Source: Streptomyces lydicus (GTDB taxonomy: Bacteria; Actinomycetota; Actinomycetes; Streptomycetales; Streptomycetaceae). Taken from it: a stretch of 64,000 nt of DNA. This document shows, piece by piece, positions 55,626 to 64,000 of this stretch. The stretch lies in the NCBI RefSeq assembly GCF_004125265.1, contig NZ_RDTE01000002.1, positions 1-64,000 of the forward strand, read 5' to 3'. The translations under genes were made by a program, and so were the position numbers. Below the pieces are notes generated by a model, which was not told the DNA's origin, searched no databases, and saw only the letters and a list, made by a program, of their open reading frames with translations. Every line of letters begins with the position of its first letter. Positions within the stretch are counted from its first letter, which is position 1.

Positions 55626-55828
55626 GTCACAACCTTCAGTCGATACGCCCAACTCACGAGGGGAAGAGTATCGGCAGGCAGCCCGGAATCCAGGGGCGGC
55701 TGGTGCCTGACTGCCTGGGCGATCATCAACAGAAAATCACGATGGAGCCTTCTCCCCAAGCCGTCGTCTGCGCACTGCGCCCAAGTTGCCACCAGAGGAA
55801 TGCACTTGAGACGGCCCAGCCCCGACAA
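55622..55828 (-). CDS. Small ORF coupled to parA
   Basis: A 68-residue frame from TTG 55828 (CADDGLGRRLHRDFLLMIAQ, AVRHQPPLDSGLPADTLPLV) ends with TGA overlapping the parA start as ATGA. The overlap is the main argument that it is translated. Its ribosome site is poor and no homology is recognised. It could be a leader peptide for parA. Confidence 0.35.
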   Translation of the reverse strand: MSGLGRLKCIPLVATWAQCADDGLGRRLHRDFLLMIAQAVRHQPPLDSGLPADTLPLVSWAYRLKVVT

Positions 55829-55900
55829 CGCGTCTATCCCCGGCCCAGGGAGACCGCGCTTCCTGCCTTGTGTGCCGGCACAGGTTCGCTGAACGGCGGG

Positions 55901-56368
55901 TCAGCTGGCTGCTGCCTCTGCCGTGAGGCGGGTCCGCTTCTCGGCACGCGGTTCGGCCTTCCAGCCGGGCAGGAGCGCCGACAGCATCGGGTCGCTTTCG
56001 ATCTTCTGCTGGGTAAGCCGTATGCCTTCGTCGATGAGCGCGTCCCACTTCTCTGTGGCTAGCTCGACGCGGCAGGGCAAGTCCTGGATGATCTTCTCGT
56101 CCACGGTCAGGTAGTTCGACGCCCGCCTCCCGGCCCCACGGGCCGCAGGCACGTAGGCGTCGGCGCCGGCCTGGTCAGGAAGCAGGGAGATGAGGACCGC
56201 GTCCCCGTCCTCAGCGATCCTTCGGGCCGCCTTGTGGGCTGCCGAGACCTCCGCCTTGGAAGGATCCCGTTCCAACACCTCGATCAGGGTGCTGCGGATA
56301 CTGACTGTGTCCCGGCTGGCCAGCGCATTCTGCAGGGCCTGGTGGAAGGTCTCCGTCATCGATGTCAT
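55901..56368 (-). CDS. Hypothetical helical protein upstream of par genes
   Basis: The protein has 155 residues from ATG 56368 (ATG 56359 also possible). It is helical and charged (MTETFHQALQNALASRDTVS, LIEVLERDPSKAEVSAAHKA), with GRRASNYLTVDEKIIQDLPC, then VELATEKWDALIDEGIRLTQ. Its C-terminus is basic. It could be a third partition gene or a regulator; the orientation and spacing fit an operon with parAB. Confidence 0.65.
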   Translation of the reverse strand: MTSMTETFHQALQNALASRDTVSIRSTLIEVLERDPSKAEVSAAHKAARRIAEDGDAVLISLLPDQAGADAYVPAARGAGRRASNYLTVDEKIIQDLPCRVELATEKWDALIDEGIRLTQQKIESDPMLSALLPGWKAEPRAEKRTRLTAEAAAS

Positions 56369-57093
56369 GACCGCGATTGTCACGACTGGCTGGCCCGGGA
56401 CCGTGCGCTTGAGGGCGGCGCCCGGTGTGTGTTCCCCCGTACGGCAGATACGTACGGGGCGTCGTCGCCGACTGTTTGCCGGGAGATCGTGCGAATTCCC
56501 CACGGACTCTGAACACCCATCTACCAGTCCCTCTGGACGGGCTGATCTGGCAGAGCCACTGGAAACTGCCCGTCGACGCGGCGTATCTGGCAGCCATAGA
56601 CCGCGATATGGACCGGGCCAGGCCGGGACGGAACAGCCCCGTGCGCAGGTCGGGGACGAAGGAGTCGAAGACGACGTGGTGGAAGCGGCGGCGTTGGGCG
56701 GGGGTGAGGTGCTGGAGGTCGGTGGTGAAGCGGGGAGTCTCGAAGGTGGGCACGGTGGTTTCCTTCGGGCAGCACGACGAAGCCCGCGGCGGTTGCCGGG
56801 GGCTGAGAGGTGTCTCGCTCGGGTTGGAGGGGTTCGGTGACGTGGTGCGGGCGGAGCGTCTTTGGCCGTCGTGTGGGGGAGCAGTACATGGGTGTGCGCT
56901 TCTTGACGGCAGAGTCGTCTGCTGTCTGGCTTCGTTCATCTCTAGGAGCAGCACTTGTCGACGGGTTCCGGAGGTAGTTGGTGATCAACAGGCTCGTGAA
57001 TGTCGAGCAGAAATGACGGCAGTGACCTGGCCGTCGGTAGCGGCAGAGGCCAGAGCCTTTTTGGTGGAGACGAGCGGCTCACCGCCGGTAAGG
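56369..57093. other. Fragment-rich region with no intact gene
   Basis: About 720 bp. Besides the truncated toxin-like piece below, one rightward frame near 56540-56620 reads LIWQSHWKLPVDAAYLAAID, which may be a scrap of another gene. No complete reading frame with a ribosome site was found. Confidence 0.35.
56619..56753 (-). pseudogene. N-terminal fragment of a small toxin-like protein
   Basis: From GTG 56753, preceded by GGAAA, 45 residues read FETPRFTTDLQHLTPAQRRR, then FHHVVFDSFVPDLRTGLFRP, typical of a small streptomycete family often seen near toxin genes. After GLFRPGL the sequence loses the family pattern, so the C-terminal half has been replaced. Confidence 0.5.
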
Positions 57094-57228
57094 ATGGAAC
57101 CCGACCTCGTGACCGACGAGCGACTTGGTGGTGTTCTCGACGAGCTTGTCCGCGGGGAGCCGCTCTTCCACCGACCCGAGGTCGGAACGACAAGGGCTGA
57201 TCTTGAGGCCATGACTGCGCCGGACTTG
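57094..57228 (+). pseudogene. Fragment of a DUF4440/NTF2-like protein
   Basis: From ATG 57094 about 45 residues include LDELVRGEPLFHRPEVGTTR then ADLEAMTAPD, closely resembling the start of small NTF2-like (DUF4440) proteins. After APD the expected continuation is missing and the sequence changes abruptly at about 57228. It is a truncated gene. Confidence 0.5.
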
Positions 57229-57239
57229 AGCTGGCCCGT

Positions 57240-57374
57240 AGGGGCGGGCGCGGGGAGCTCCCATCCCGTCTGATCGACCCAGGCAGAGCCGACCAGACGG
57301 GGCGGGAGGTGGGTGTGCGGTGGAGGCAGATGGAGCGTCACGCCGAAGTCATACCGGGGATGCGCCGCGGTCAT
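57240..57374 (-). pseudogene. Possible N-terminal gene fragment
   Basis: From ATG 57374, 45 residues read YDFGVTLHLPPPHTHLPPRL, then VGSAWVDQTGWELPAPAPTG, ending at the same junction where the NTF2-like fragment stops. It is probably the N-terminus of a different protein joined there by recombination. Support is only compositional. Confidence 0.3.
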
Positions 57375-57432
57375 GGCCGGTCCCCCATGTTGGTGGAGGC
57401 ATCCATGTATCCCATCCGCCGAAGGGGGCATC

Positions 57433-57759
57433 ATGGCGACGGGCTTTTGGAAGCGACCCCGCGCGATGGGCTTGTACGGCCTAGCCGCGGCGCTCCTCGG
57501 AACGGCAGGCGTGATGAGCGTGGAGGCAACACCTCAAACAGCGAATGCTGTGACTCCAACAGAGAAAGCTGCGATGACATCGTCGAGCTCGGCGCCGGAC
57601 GTGCGATGCAGGCTAAGGATCGTCACCCGTTACTCGGCCGGCGACTCGGCCACCACCACCGGCGGAACAGAGAACTTCAAGGGCTACATATGGTGGCCGC
57701 CGGGCTGCAGGTCACATCGGACGGTCGTCCGCCCCCCGATAGTCATCAGGCCTTCCTGA
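57433..57759 (+). CDS. Putative secreted protein
   Basis: The protein has 108 residues. ATG 57433 has AAGGGGG upstream. A basic start (ATGFWKRPRAMG) and a hydrophobic core (LYGLAAALLGTAGVMSV) followed by ATPQTANAV suggest a signal peptide. The mature part is Ser/Thr-rich with two Cys (VRCRLRIV, PPGCRS). The family is not known; it lies among fragments, so its integrity is uncertain. Confidence 0.5.
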   Translation: MATGFWKRPRAMGLYGLAAALLGTAGVMSVEATPQTANAVTPTEKAAMTSSSSAPDVRCRLRIVTRYSAGDSATTTGGTENFKGYIWWPPGCRSHRTVVRPPIVIRPS

Positions 57760-58227
57760 CCATCCTCCACGACACGTTGTACTTGCGCTCAAACTCGCGC
57801 ATTTTTATACCTGTGCGGTGATCATGCCGGATCGCCGCGTACAGCTCCACCTACGAAACATCCGCGGTATGACATGACCAGGACCTTTCGCCAGGAGCAC
57901 CCCGATGTGGCCCTGGCAAGTACCCCAGTGCCGTCGAAACTCGTGAACATCACCCGACCATGGATCTGGGTGCCTCCCAATCCCATGAACAACTGGCGGC
58001 ACTACTCGTGAACAAAGCCAGCTGTCGGTTGTTGGGGTGTGTGAGGCGTGGGTGGCTGGTCGCCGCGCAGCATTTGCATGGCCCTCTGTAGGGGCGCAGG
58101 GAGCGAAAGACGGTGCCCGTAGGGCGGGCGCGACGTGGCTGCCGGCGCCCGTCGTGCGGGATCGGGCGTGAAGTTCCGATGAACCCTCCCGCCCCACGGG
58201 ATTGCGCTTTTTTGCAGGTCAGAGCCG
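57760..58227. other. Gap with transposase/HTH scraps
   Basis: About 470 bp. On the minus strand near 57750-57806, MREFERKYNVSWRMVRKA looks like a short piece of a transposase or integrase HTH. No intact gene was found. The stretch is less GC-rich than its flanks, consistent with foreign origin. The relaxase promoter should be near its right end. Confidence 0.35.
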
Positions 58228-60072
58228 GTGTCCCCTGTGGGTATGTTGAGCGTTGCGAAGGTCCAGCCCGGGAACGCCTGGCGGTACTACCTGCGGGGTG
58301 TGGCCGTGGGCGACGGGGTTCGTCCGGCCCGCAAGCCTCTGACGGATGCCCAGGGCGAAGCCGGGCTCCCGCCCGGGGTGTGGATGGGCCGTGGCTTGCC
58401 CGCGCTCGGGCTCGCTGCCGGGCAGACGGTGACGGAGCGGCAGGCGGAGCTGCTGTTCGGGATGGGCCGGCACCCGGACGCCGACCGCATCGAGCGCGAG
58501 CTCCTGGAGGACGGTGCCGACCCGGCCACGGCGCGGCTGGCCACCGTCCTCGGGAAGCCGATCGAGGACATCAAGAACCCGCTGCTCGCGATCGACTTCG
58601 TGTTCCGGCCTCAGGCATCCCTGATCGTGTTGTGGGCCCTTGGAGACGACAGGACGCGCCGGATCATCGAGCGGGCGCACGAGCGAGCCGTCGCCGTGAC
58701 CCTCGGCTGGCTGGAGGATGAGGTCGTGCAGACCCGGTGGGCGTCCGGCCGGAAACGTGCAAAGGCCCCGGCCCTGGTGGTCGCTTCCTTCAGGCACTTC
58801 GACAACCGGGACGGCTTCCCGCTACTCCATGACCACTGCCTGCTCCTCAACCGGGCGCAGCGCCCCGACGGAACCTGGAGCGCGCTCGATACCCGCCGCC
58901 TCTACCAGCACGTCGTGGCCGCCGGGACGCTCTACACCCTCACGATGACGACCGAGGTGTGCGAGGAACTGGGGCTGGCGACCGTGCCCCGCGAGGTGAC
59001 GCCGGGCCTGCGCCCGGTGATGGAGATAGCCGGGGTCGACTCCGAGCTGATCGCCTGGTCCTCTACCCGCCGCCAGCGGATCGAGGACGCGCTGGAAGGC
59101 ATCACCGACAAGTACGCGGCCAAGCACGGGCGGCTACCCGGCGAGCGCGGCCATAACGGCCTCGGGTGGTGGGCGGCGCAGAACACCCGCCCGGAGAAGA
59201 AGACCCCGCGCCCGCTCCACCAGCTGCGCGCGTGGTGGCGCGCGTCCGCGATCCTGCGCTTCGGGCAGGACCTGGTCGACGGACTCCTTCAACGCTGCCG
59301 GGCGGCCGGTGCAGCGATCCGGGCCCGGGTGGGCCCGCTAGTGGACACCGCGCTCGCCGCCGTCGACGTCGCCGCGGTCGTCTACACCGTGCGCCGCACC
59401 TTCGCCCGCCGCCATGTCCTGGCCGAAGCGCGCCGGCACCTGCTGGAGACGCTGCGCGGCCGCGCTCTCGCGCCCGGCCTGGACGACTACATCGCCGACG
59501 CGGCCCTCACCCGTCACTCCCGCCAGCTCACCATTACCCAGCCCGGCCGCCGGACCCCGGAGCCGGACCAGCTCACCTACACCGCCGACTTCGCCTGGCC
59601 CAAGCGCTGGTGGATCGCCGGCACCGACGGCAGACCGCCCCGGGAGTCGAGCAGGTACGAGCGCGCCCAGGTCGCCAGCCTCGCCGTGCAGAACGCGATC
59701 CGCGCCACCCGCACCGCACCCGCTCCCGCGCGGGACGGAGCCCCGACCGCGACCGCACCGCACGGCGTCGACCACCCAGACCGGGACGCAGCCCTCACCC
59801 CGGCGCAGCAGGCCGCCGCCGTCCATGCCCACCAGCAGGGCGCGATGCCGGAGCAGTTGGAGGACCGCACGACCGATCCGGCAACGTGGATGCGCTCGCC
59901 GGAGAATCTCGCCCGGTTCGCCGCCTACAAGCGCGACGCCGATGCCCGCCGCCGCGCCGTCGCCGACCGGCCGCACCCCGAGCAGCCGACCGACACGGCC
60001 AGTTCCGCCGACCAACGGCAGCACCACACACCCCGGCCGGACCAGGGCAGGGGAGCGGGCCGCGACCACTGA
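58228..60072 (+). CDS. MobF/TrwC-type relaxase
   Basis: The protein has 614 residues from GTG 58228; ATG 58243 would give the usual MLSVAKV N-terminus. Relaxases nick the transfer origin and stay bound to the 5' end. The catalytic Tyr pair lies in NAWRYYLRGVA near the start. The metal site is FRHFDNRDGFPLLHDH, the TrwC-style His triad. Classical MobF proteins continue into a helicase domain; here only about 350 further residues without helicase motifs follow, so it is the relaxase part alone. The next genes read in the same direction. Confidence 0.85.
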   Translation: MSPVGMLSVAKVQPGNAWRYYLRGVAVGDGVRPARKPLTDAQGEAGLPPGVWMGRGLPALGLAAGQTVTERQAELLFGMGRHPDADRIERELLEDGADPATARLATVLGKPIEDIKNPLLAIDFVFRPQASLIVLWALGDDRTRRIIERAHERAVAVTLGWLEDEVVQTRWASGRKRAKAPALVVASFRHFDNRDGFPLLHDHCLLLNRAQRPDGTWSALDTRRLYQHVVAAGTLYTLTMTTEVCEELGLATVPREVTPGLRPVMEIAGVDSELIAWSSTRRQRIEDALEGITDKYAAKHGRLPGERGHNGLGWWAAQNTRPEKKTPRPLHQLRAWWRASAILRFGQDLVDGLLQRCRAAGAAIRARVGPLVDTALAAVDVAAVVYTVRRTFARRHVLAEARRHLLETLRGRALAPGLDDYIADAALTRHSRQLTITQPGRRTPEPDQLTYTADFAWPKRWWIAGTDGRPPRESSRYERAQVASLAVQNAIRATRTAPAPARDGAPTATAPHGVDHPDRDAALTPAQQAAAVHAHQQGAMPEQLEDRTTDPATWMRSPENLARFAAYKRDADARRRAVADRPHPEQPTDTASSADQRQHHTPRPDQGRGAGRDH

Positions 60073-60178
60073 AGGGGATGGCAACCGGCCAGCGCATGGC
60101 TGATCTCCGCCTTCGCGCTGTCCCCGTCTCGGGGCGGATCGAGAATCGGGAAGTTGGCACCCGGCACGGGAGGAACCC

Positions 60179-60763
60179 TTGACCGACCTGCACGAACCGC
60201 TGGAACCGCTCGACAGCTACCCCGACGAACTGCCCCCGCCCCGGCAGCGCGGCGACGTGAACCTGGTGGGCCTGCTCAGCGTCGCCGACGACCTCGCCCG
60301 CAGCCTTTCGGCGCTGAAAATCCGGATGCAGCCACACAACCCGAAGACCTCGCTCGTCAGCCCCGAGAAGGCACGGGAGAACACGGAGAAGGAAGTCGAC
60401 CGGCTCCTCGGCAAAGCCGTCTACCTCCAGCGCCACGCCCACGCCGCCATGCTCGGGCGGTGCGTGCTCGGTGCGGACTCCAAACAGGACTGCTCCACCG
60501 AGGGCGCCCACCTCCAGCTCAACATCTGGGACGACACCACCCGCCGGGACATCGTCCAAGACGGCACCACCGGCTGCGTCGCCCACACCGCCGAAGCCGC
60601 CCACCGGGCCATGGCCGATCCCGCCAGCCGCAAGATCCTGCTCGCCTTCGCCCGGGACGACGAAGGCACAGCCGTCTCCCGCGCCCTTGGACTCGAGCCG
60701 GCCGACACCGAGCAGTTCCTGCACCGCGGCCTGCCCCTGCGCCCCGACCACCGCATCTCCTGA
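60179..60763 (+). CDS. Hypothetical protein of the relaxase operon
   Basis: The protein has 194 residues from TTG 60179, with GGGAGG upstream. It begins with acidic repeats (HEPLEPLDSYPDELPPP), then a helix (VNLVGLLSVADDLARSLSAL), a segment with two Cys (MLGRCVLGADSKQDCSTEGA), and a helical C-terminus. No family is recognised. Spacing to its neighbours suggests an operon with the relaxase. Confidence 0.65.
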   Translation: MTDLHEPLEPLDSYPDELPPPRQRGDVNLVGLLSVADDLARSLSALKIRMQPHNPKTSLVSPEKARENTEKEVDRLLGKAVYLQRHAHAAMLGRCVLGADSKQDCSTEGAHLQLNIWDDTTRRDIVQDGTTGCVAHTAEAAHRAMADPASRKILLAFARDDEGTAVSRALGLEPADTEQFLHRGLPLRPDHRIS

Positions 60764-60804
60764 CCCCGCCGCCCACCGAGCACGGCCCGCATTGGAGCAC
60801 CACG

Positions 60805-61536
60805 TTGACCTTCGAGCCAGTCGACCTGAACCTCACCGACCCGACGAAGGAATACCTGAACTTCGTCCTCTACACCGAGGCTCGCCTCGGCATCGCCTCG
60901 ACGTCGCTGAACGCCGAGCTGGGCGTCGCGGCGTCCCAGACCGTGACACCTCACTTTCAAGAGTGGCTAAGCAGGCTGGTGCGCTGCGAGCCGAACGCGA
61001 TGCACTGCACGCTCGTGGAGCCGACGAAGATCCCGGCCTTGTTCCACCCGTGCGTCACGGAGGACAAGGACAGCCCCTCAGCCATCTCCGGATCGGGCTG
61101 CGTGTGCCGCCGGACCTTCTACGACCCCGAGTTCGGGCTGCCCGTCGTGGGCGAGCACTTCAAGCACGTGGGCACCGGCGGCACAGACCAGTGGAGCTAC
61201 AAGACGTACGCCCCGCTCGAACTACGCCCCGACGACATCTTCGACCGCTTCCACACGGGCCGCGGCCTGTTCTGGGCCCGGACCGACAAGGGCCTCCTGT
61301 CGATCCTGCCGCAGCGCCATGGCCTGGGTTACAACATCGGCTACAGCGGCGGCGGCCCGCATGCCCTGGCCGCCTACCTCACCCAGATCGTCAAAAACGA
61401 CGGAGGAACCACGGCCGTCGGCGTCCCGTACGAGGACGCGCACCCGGCGATCGTCGCCTGGACGCAGAGTCCTGCGGCGGATCGCGGCACGAACGAGCTG
61501 TCGCTGAGCGACCTTCAGACCATGCTGGAGAGCTGA
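60805..61536 (+). CDS. Hypothetical protein
   Basis: The protein has 243 residues from TTG 60805, with GGAG seven bases upstream. It has a Cys-rich middle (NAMHCTLVEPTKIPALFHPC, SGSGCVCRRTFYDPEFG) and a globular rest (FHTGRGLFWARTDKGLLSIL, GYNIGYSGGGPHALAAYLTQ). No known fold is assigned. A long hairpin starts five bases after the stop. Confidence 0.65.
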   Translation: MTFEPVDLNLTDPTKEYLNFVLYTEARLGIASTSLNAELGVAASQTVTPHFQEWLSRLVRCEPNAMHCTLVEPTKIPALFHPCVTEDKDSPSAISGSGCVCRRTFYDPEFGLPVVGEHFKHVGTGGTDQWSYKTYAPLELRPDDIFDRFHTGRGLFWARTDKGLLSILPQRHGLGYNIGYSGGGPHALAAYLTQIVKNDGGTTAVGVPYEDAHPAIVAWTQSPAADRGTNELSLSDLQTMLES

Positions 61537-61540
61537 CCGC

Positions 61541-61591
61541 CGTACACGCCGATGCCCACGGACCGGATGTCCGTGGGCATCGGCGTGTACG
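61541..61591. terminator. 23-bp perfect hairpin
   Basis: Arms 61541-61563 and 61569-61591 (beginning CGTACACGCCGATGCCCACG) are perfect complements around CGGAT. It is the longest inverted repeat seen in the window and follows a stop by four bases. It is a likely terminator, though without a U-tract. Confidence 0.8.
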
Positions 61592-61744
61592 TCTCCGGGG
61601 CGCTGGTCCCGCTGCCGGGCCCGCCCTGCGGAACGGACCGCGAAGTCGCCGGGCCACCTGTCGGGATGCGACCAGCGGCCCGGCCCTGGAGCCGGCCGGG
61701 AGGGGCGAGGGTGGGGGACCGACCCCTTGAACACGGAGGCCCTG

Positions 61745-61933
61745 ATGGTTGCCCCGGATTTGCCGCACCTGTCGCCGGAGCGTCTGGAGCACCTCCAGCA
61801 GCTCGCGGACGCGTCCCGGCTGCGGGCGGCGCTGTACCCGTCGCCGAAGCCGCCAGTCCGCCGCCGTTCACGGCAGTACCCCGGAGGCCGGCCGTGGCGC
61901 TCCGCACGCCAGCGCCGACGCCACCAGAGGTGA
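61745..61933 (+). CDS. 62-residue basic protein
   Basis: ATG 61745 has GGAGG six bases upstream. An N-terminal helix (LPHLSPERLEHLQQLADASR) is followed by a very basic tail (RRRSRQYPGGRPWRSARQRR). It could bind DNA. It sits alone between two structured gaps. Confidence 0.55.
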   Translation: MVAPDLPHLSPERLEHLQQLADASRLRAALYPSPKPPVRRRSRQYPGGRPWRSARQRRRHQR

Positions 61934-61976
61934 GTGCAGGCCCCCGACATTTGGTGCGCACCCGATCCGGTGGTGG

Positions 61977-62010
61977 CAGGGCCTCGCTGCGTGACGGTTG
62001 CGAGGCCCTG
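61977..62010. repeat. Hairpin, 11-bp stem, in the gap before the FtsK-type gene
   Basis: CAGGGCCTCGC (61977-61987) and GCGAGGCCCTG (62000-62010) pair perfectly. The surrounding 61934-62202 holds no gene I can support. Confidence 0.65.
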
Positions 62011-62202
62011 ACCGGTCACGTGGGGGACGTGCGCTCCTTCAGCGAACGCGGCGTCACCAGGTCACCCAAGCCCGACGCCGGACTCGGGCGATACGCCCTG
62101 ACCTGCGCGCTCGCCAAAATCTATCCACAGGCCAGAGCTTTTACGGTCGGTGTCCGCTTCCAGGCGTGAGGTGCCGGGACGCACACCGAAAGGGCACGGC
62201 CG

Positions 62203-64000
62203 ATGGCACAGACGAAGTTCGACAAGCAGGTGGAAGAGACCGCCGAATCCATCGCGTTCGGCATCGGCCGGTTCCTGTCCGGCCGACCGATGGACGGGGT
62301 GAAGCGGACCGACGCGACGTTCTGGCGATCGGGCACCAGGGTCCTGCCGAAGGTCGAAGGCCGCGTCTCCCGTTCCTCCTACCGCGCCGGGTGGAAGCGT
62401 CTGACCTTCCGCATCAGCGCGCTGGCCGCCGCCGGTGCGGGCGGCTACCAGGCCGGGTGGGTTCACCAGGACGCCACCGTCGCCACCGCCCAGGAGATAT
62501 GGGCCGACCCGGATCCTGCGCTCGCCGCGCTGGAGCAGACCGGCATCGCCGCGGCGTCGACCGCGGCCGTCGGGACCGCCGCGTACCTGATGCTCACCCG
62601 CAAGCGCCGGGAGCTGATGCGGGAGTGGGTGATCCCACTGCATGAAGCCCTCGCGCTGCCACTGAGGCTGCCGGAGCAGACCGACCCGCGCCGCTACCTC
62701 CACATCCCGCGCAACTTCTCCGAGGACGACGCGGTGATCCGCGTGGACGTGCCGGGCCGACTGGACTTCTCCAAGGACCTGGTCGCCGACATCATCGCCA
62801 CCAAGCTCGCCCTGGAGGGCGTCACCTTCTCCTGGCACCTGGCGGGCCGCGAGACGTACGTGACGGTCAAGAAGACCCGCAAGCCCCCGGCCAAGGCCGC
62901 CTTCAAGGACCCCAAGGTGCGCGAGATGGTGGCCGCCGCCAAGGAGTCCGCGCCCATCATCGGGATCGGCTCCGCAGGGCGGATCGTCACCGTCGACCTG
63001 GACGCGGAGTCCCCGCACATCCTGGTCAACGCCTCCACGGGGGGCGGCAAGTCGGTGACCCTGCGGTGCATCGCCTGCCAGATGCTCCACCACGGCTCGC
63101 TCGTGTTCGTCCTCGACACCAAGCGGATCTCCCACCCGTGGGCCAACGGCATCGACGGTGTCACCTACTGCCGCGACATCGCCGACATCCACGACCAACT
63201 CATCGCCCTCGGCATGGAAGGCCGGCGCCGCACCCGCGTCGCCGACGAACTGGGCATCGACGCCGACCCCAAGGCCATCGGCCCGCGGCTGCTGATCCTC
63301 CTCGAGGAGGTCAACGCGACGATGAAGCAGCTGGCCCGCTACTGGGAGCGGATCCGCGAGTCCGGCGACCCGAAGGTCTCCCCGGCCGTCGACGCGCTCA
63401 ACGAGATCCTCTACATGGGCCGCCAACTGCGCATGCACGTCCTCCTGGTCGCCCAGTCCGCCACCGCCCGCGCCCTCGGCGGCCCGGAGGTCCGCGAGCA
63501 GTTCTCCACCCGCATCCTCGCCCGCTACAGCGTCAACGCCTGGCGGATGCTCGCCCCCGAGGTCCACCCCGCGCCGAAGTCCACCAAGCACCCCGGCCGC
63601 GCCCAAGTCGTCAGCGGCGGCTCCGCGCGGGAGACGCAGGTCCTCTTCTTCACCGAGGCCGAAGCCCGCCAGTGGGCCACCACCGGCAAGAAGGCCGCGG
63701 CCACCGACCAGACCGGCCCAGTGCAGCTGCACAAGCCGCCCTCCGACTCCCTCGCCGACGCCTGGTCCACCACCGCCCCCGACCTCACGCCTGCCCCCGA
63801 GCAGCCCGCGAGCGGGGAACTGCTCGCCGAAACCTGGAACCCCACCCCGACTCCGGCTCCAGCCGCCGACCCGGGCGAGCCCGAAGCCGACACCACAGCG
63901 CCGCCGGCGGCCCCGGCCCCGGCCGACGACGACCAGGCGGTGGGACTGCGCCAGGCCGCCGAACACCACCTGCCCGGCATCACCCTGGCCGCGCTGCGCT
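62203..64000 (+). CDS. FtsK/SpoIIIE-type ATPase, cut by the window end
   Basis: At least 599 residues from ATG 62203 (AAAGGG upstream) to the end of the window with no stop. Two hydrophobic segments lie at ~70-130 (RLTFRISALAAAGAGGYQAG, IAAASTAAVGTAAYLML). Walker A is NASTGGGKSVT with Lys at 283, then LVFVLDTKRISHPWANGIDG and LLILLEEVN at 364-372 (Walker B), QLRMHVLLVAQSATARALGG and RILARYSV. The tail is Pro/Ala-rich. It lies downstream of the relaxase and may be its coupling ATPase. Confidence 0.88.
   Translation, partial: MAQTKFDKQVEETAESIAFGIGRFLSGRPMDGVKRTDATFWRSGTRVLPKVEGRVSRSSYRAGWKRLTFRISALAAAGAGGYQAGWVHQDATVATAQEIWADPDPALAALEQTGIAAASTAAVGTAAYLMLTRKRRELMREWVIPLHEALALPLRLPEQTDPRRYLHIPRNFSEDDAVIRVDVPGRLDFSKDLVADIIATKLALEGVTFSWHLAGRETYVTVKKTRKPPAKAAFKDPKVREMVAAAKESAPIIGIGSAGRIVTVDLDAESPHILVNASTGGGKSVTLRCIACQMLHHGSLVFVLDTKRISHPWANGIDGVTYCRDIADIHDQLIALGMEGRRRTRVADELGIDADPKAIGPRLLILLEEVNATMKQLARYWERIRESGDPKVSPAVDALNEILYMGRQLRMHVLLVAQSATARALGGPEVREQFSTRILARYSVNAWRMLAPEVHPAPKSTKHPGRAQVVSGGSARETQVLFFTEAEARQWATTGKKAAATDQTGPVQLHKPPSDSLADAWSTTAPDLTPAPEQPASGELLAETWNPTPTPAPAADPGEPEADTTAPPAAPAPADDDQAVGLRQAAEHHLPGITLAALR

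Noticed and set aside
15718..62514. Scattered GACCCGGA octamers (for example 15718, 46983 and about 62507), matching a known TraB recognition sequence
   Set aside because: Single copies inside Asp-Pro-Asp/Glu codons, no cluster; expected by chance at this GC content.
62062..63969. Long leftward open frame opposite the FtsK-type gene
   Set aside because: The plus strand carries intact Walker A/B motifs and membrane helices; the reverse frame is a high-GC shadow.

Overview
The window is a high-GC actinobacterial sequence, almost certainly from Streptomyces or a close relative. Third codon positions are nearly all G/C, GTG and TTG starts are frequent, and many proteins match Streptomyces plasmid families. 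A tpg-tap pair (telomere terminal protein and its partner, 2.5-5.3 kb, minus strand) marks the replicon as linear. A parA-parB pair with two perfect 22-bp parS-like palindromes (53.9-55.6 kb), a TraB-like FtsK/SpoIIIE translocase (40.9-43.1 kb), a MobF/TrwC-type relaxase (58.2-60.1 kb) and a second FtsK-type ATPase cut by the window end (62.2 kb onward) indicate a self-transmissible linear plasmid or a plasmid-derived chromosome arm. No rRNA or tRNA gene was found.

Layout. 0-5.3 kb: a frameshifted gene, a four-helix membrane protein and tap-tpg. 5.4-14.8 kb: an accessory island with a tandem zeta-kinase protein, a STAND-type P-loop/TPR protein, an orphan type I-E-like CRISPR array of 11 repeats with no cas genes, an IS605-type tnpB and a truncated ATPase gene. 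The array, tnpB and remnants lie between two imperfect 47-bp direct copies of the STAND gene 3' end. 14.8-22.3 kb: small genes, ku, two toxin-antitoxin-like pairs (one broken), a degraded RecB-like nuclease and a VOC protein. 22.6-24.6 kb: a convergent TcmP / DUF5131 (Gp37/Gp68) pair. 24.7-27.5 kb: a putative HTH replication protein, a gene-poor candidate origin and an XRE regulator. 27.6-30.7 kb: HAD phosphatase, NAD(P)-binding dehydrogenase and two overlapping P-loop kinases.

31.6-53.7 kb is one long rightward transfer/maintenance block of about 30 mostly small genes. It begins at a divergent GntR regulator whose promoter region holds six AGGTACA-type sites and ends at a clear rho-independent terminator. 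Within it are a run of tiny overlapping genes, a very long coiled-coil/membrane/winged-helix protein whose C-terminal coding region is packed with GTAC, the TraB-like translocase, small membrane and zinc-ribbon proteins, and at the end a cluster with kinase, Nudix, GGDEF and ASCH domains. Many of the gaps contain a long perfect GC-rich inverted repeat, different in each gap. 53.8-58.2 kb: partition genes, then a graveyard of gene fragments. 58.2-64.0 kb: the relaxase/FtsK mobilisation module.

The signals judged most worth follow-up are the orphan CRISPR array with a truncated duplicate spacer inside a direct-repeat-bounded segment, the codon-straddling GTAC cluster near 36.5-37.05 kb (a candidate transfer or partition recognition site hidden inside a gene), the hairpin-spaced transfer block, and the TcmP/DUF5131 pair. 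All functional statements are read from sequence and recalled family knowledge; no database search was run.
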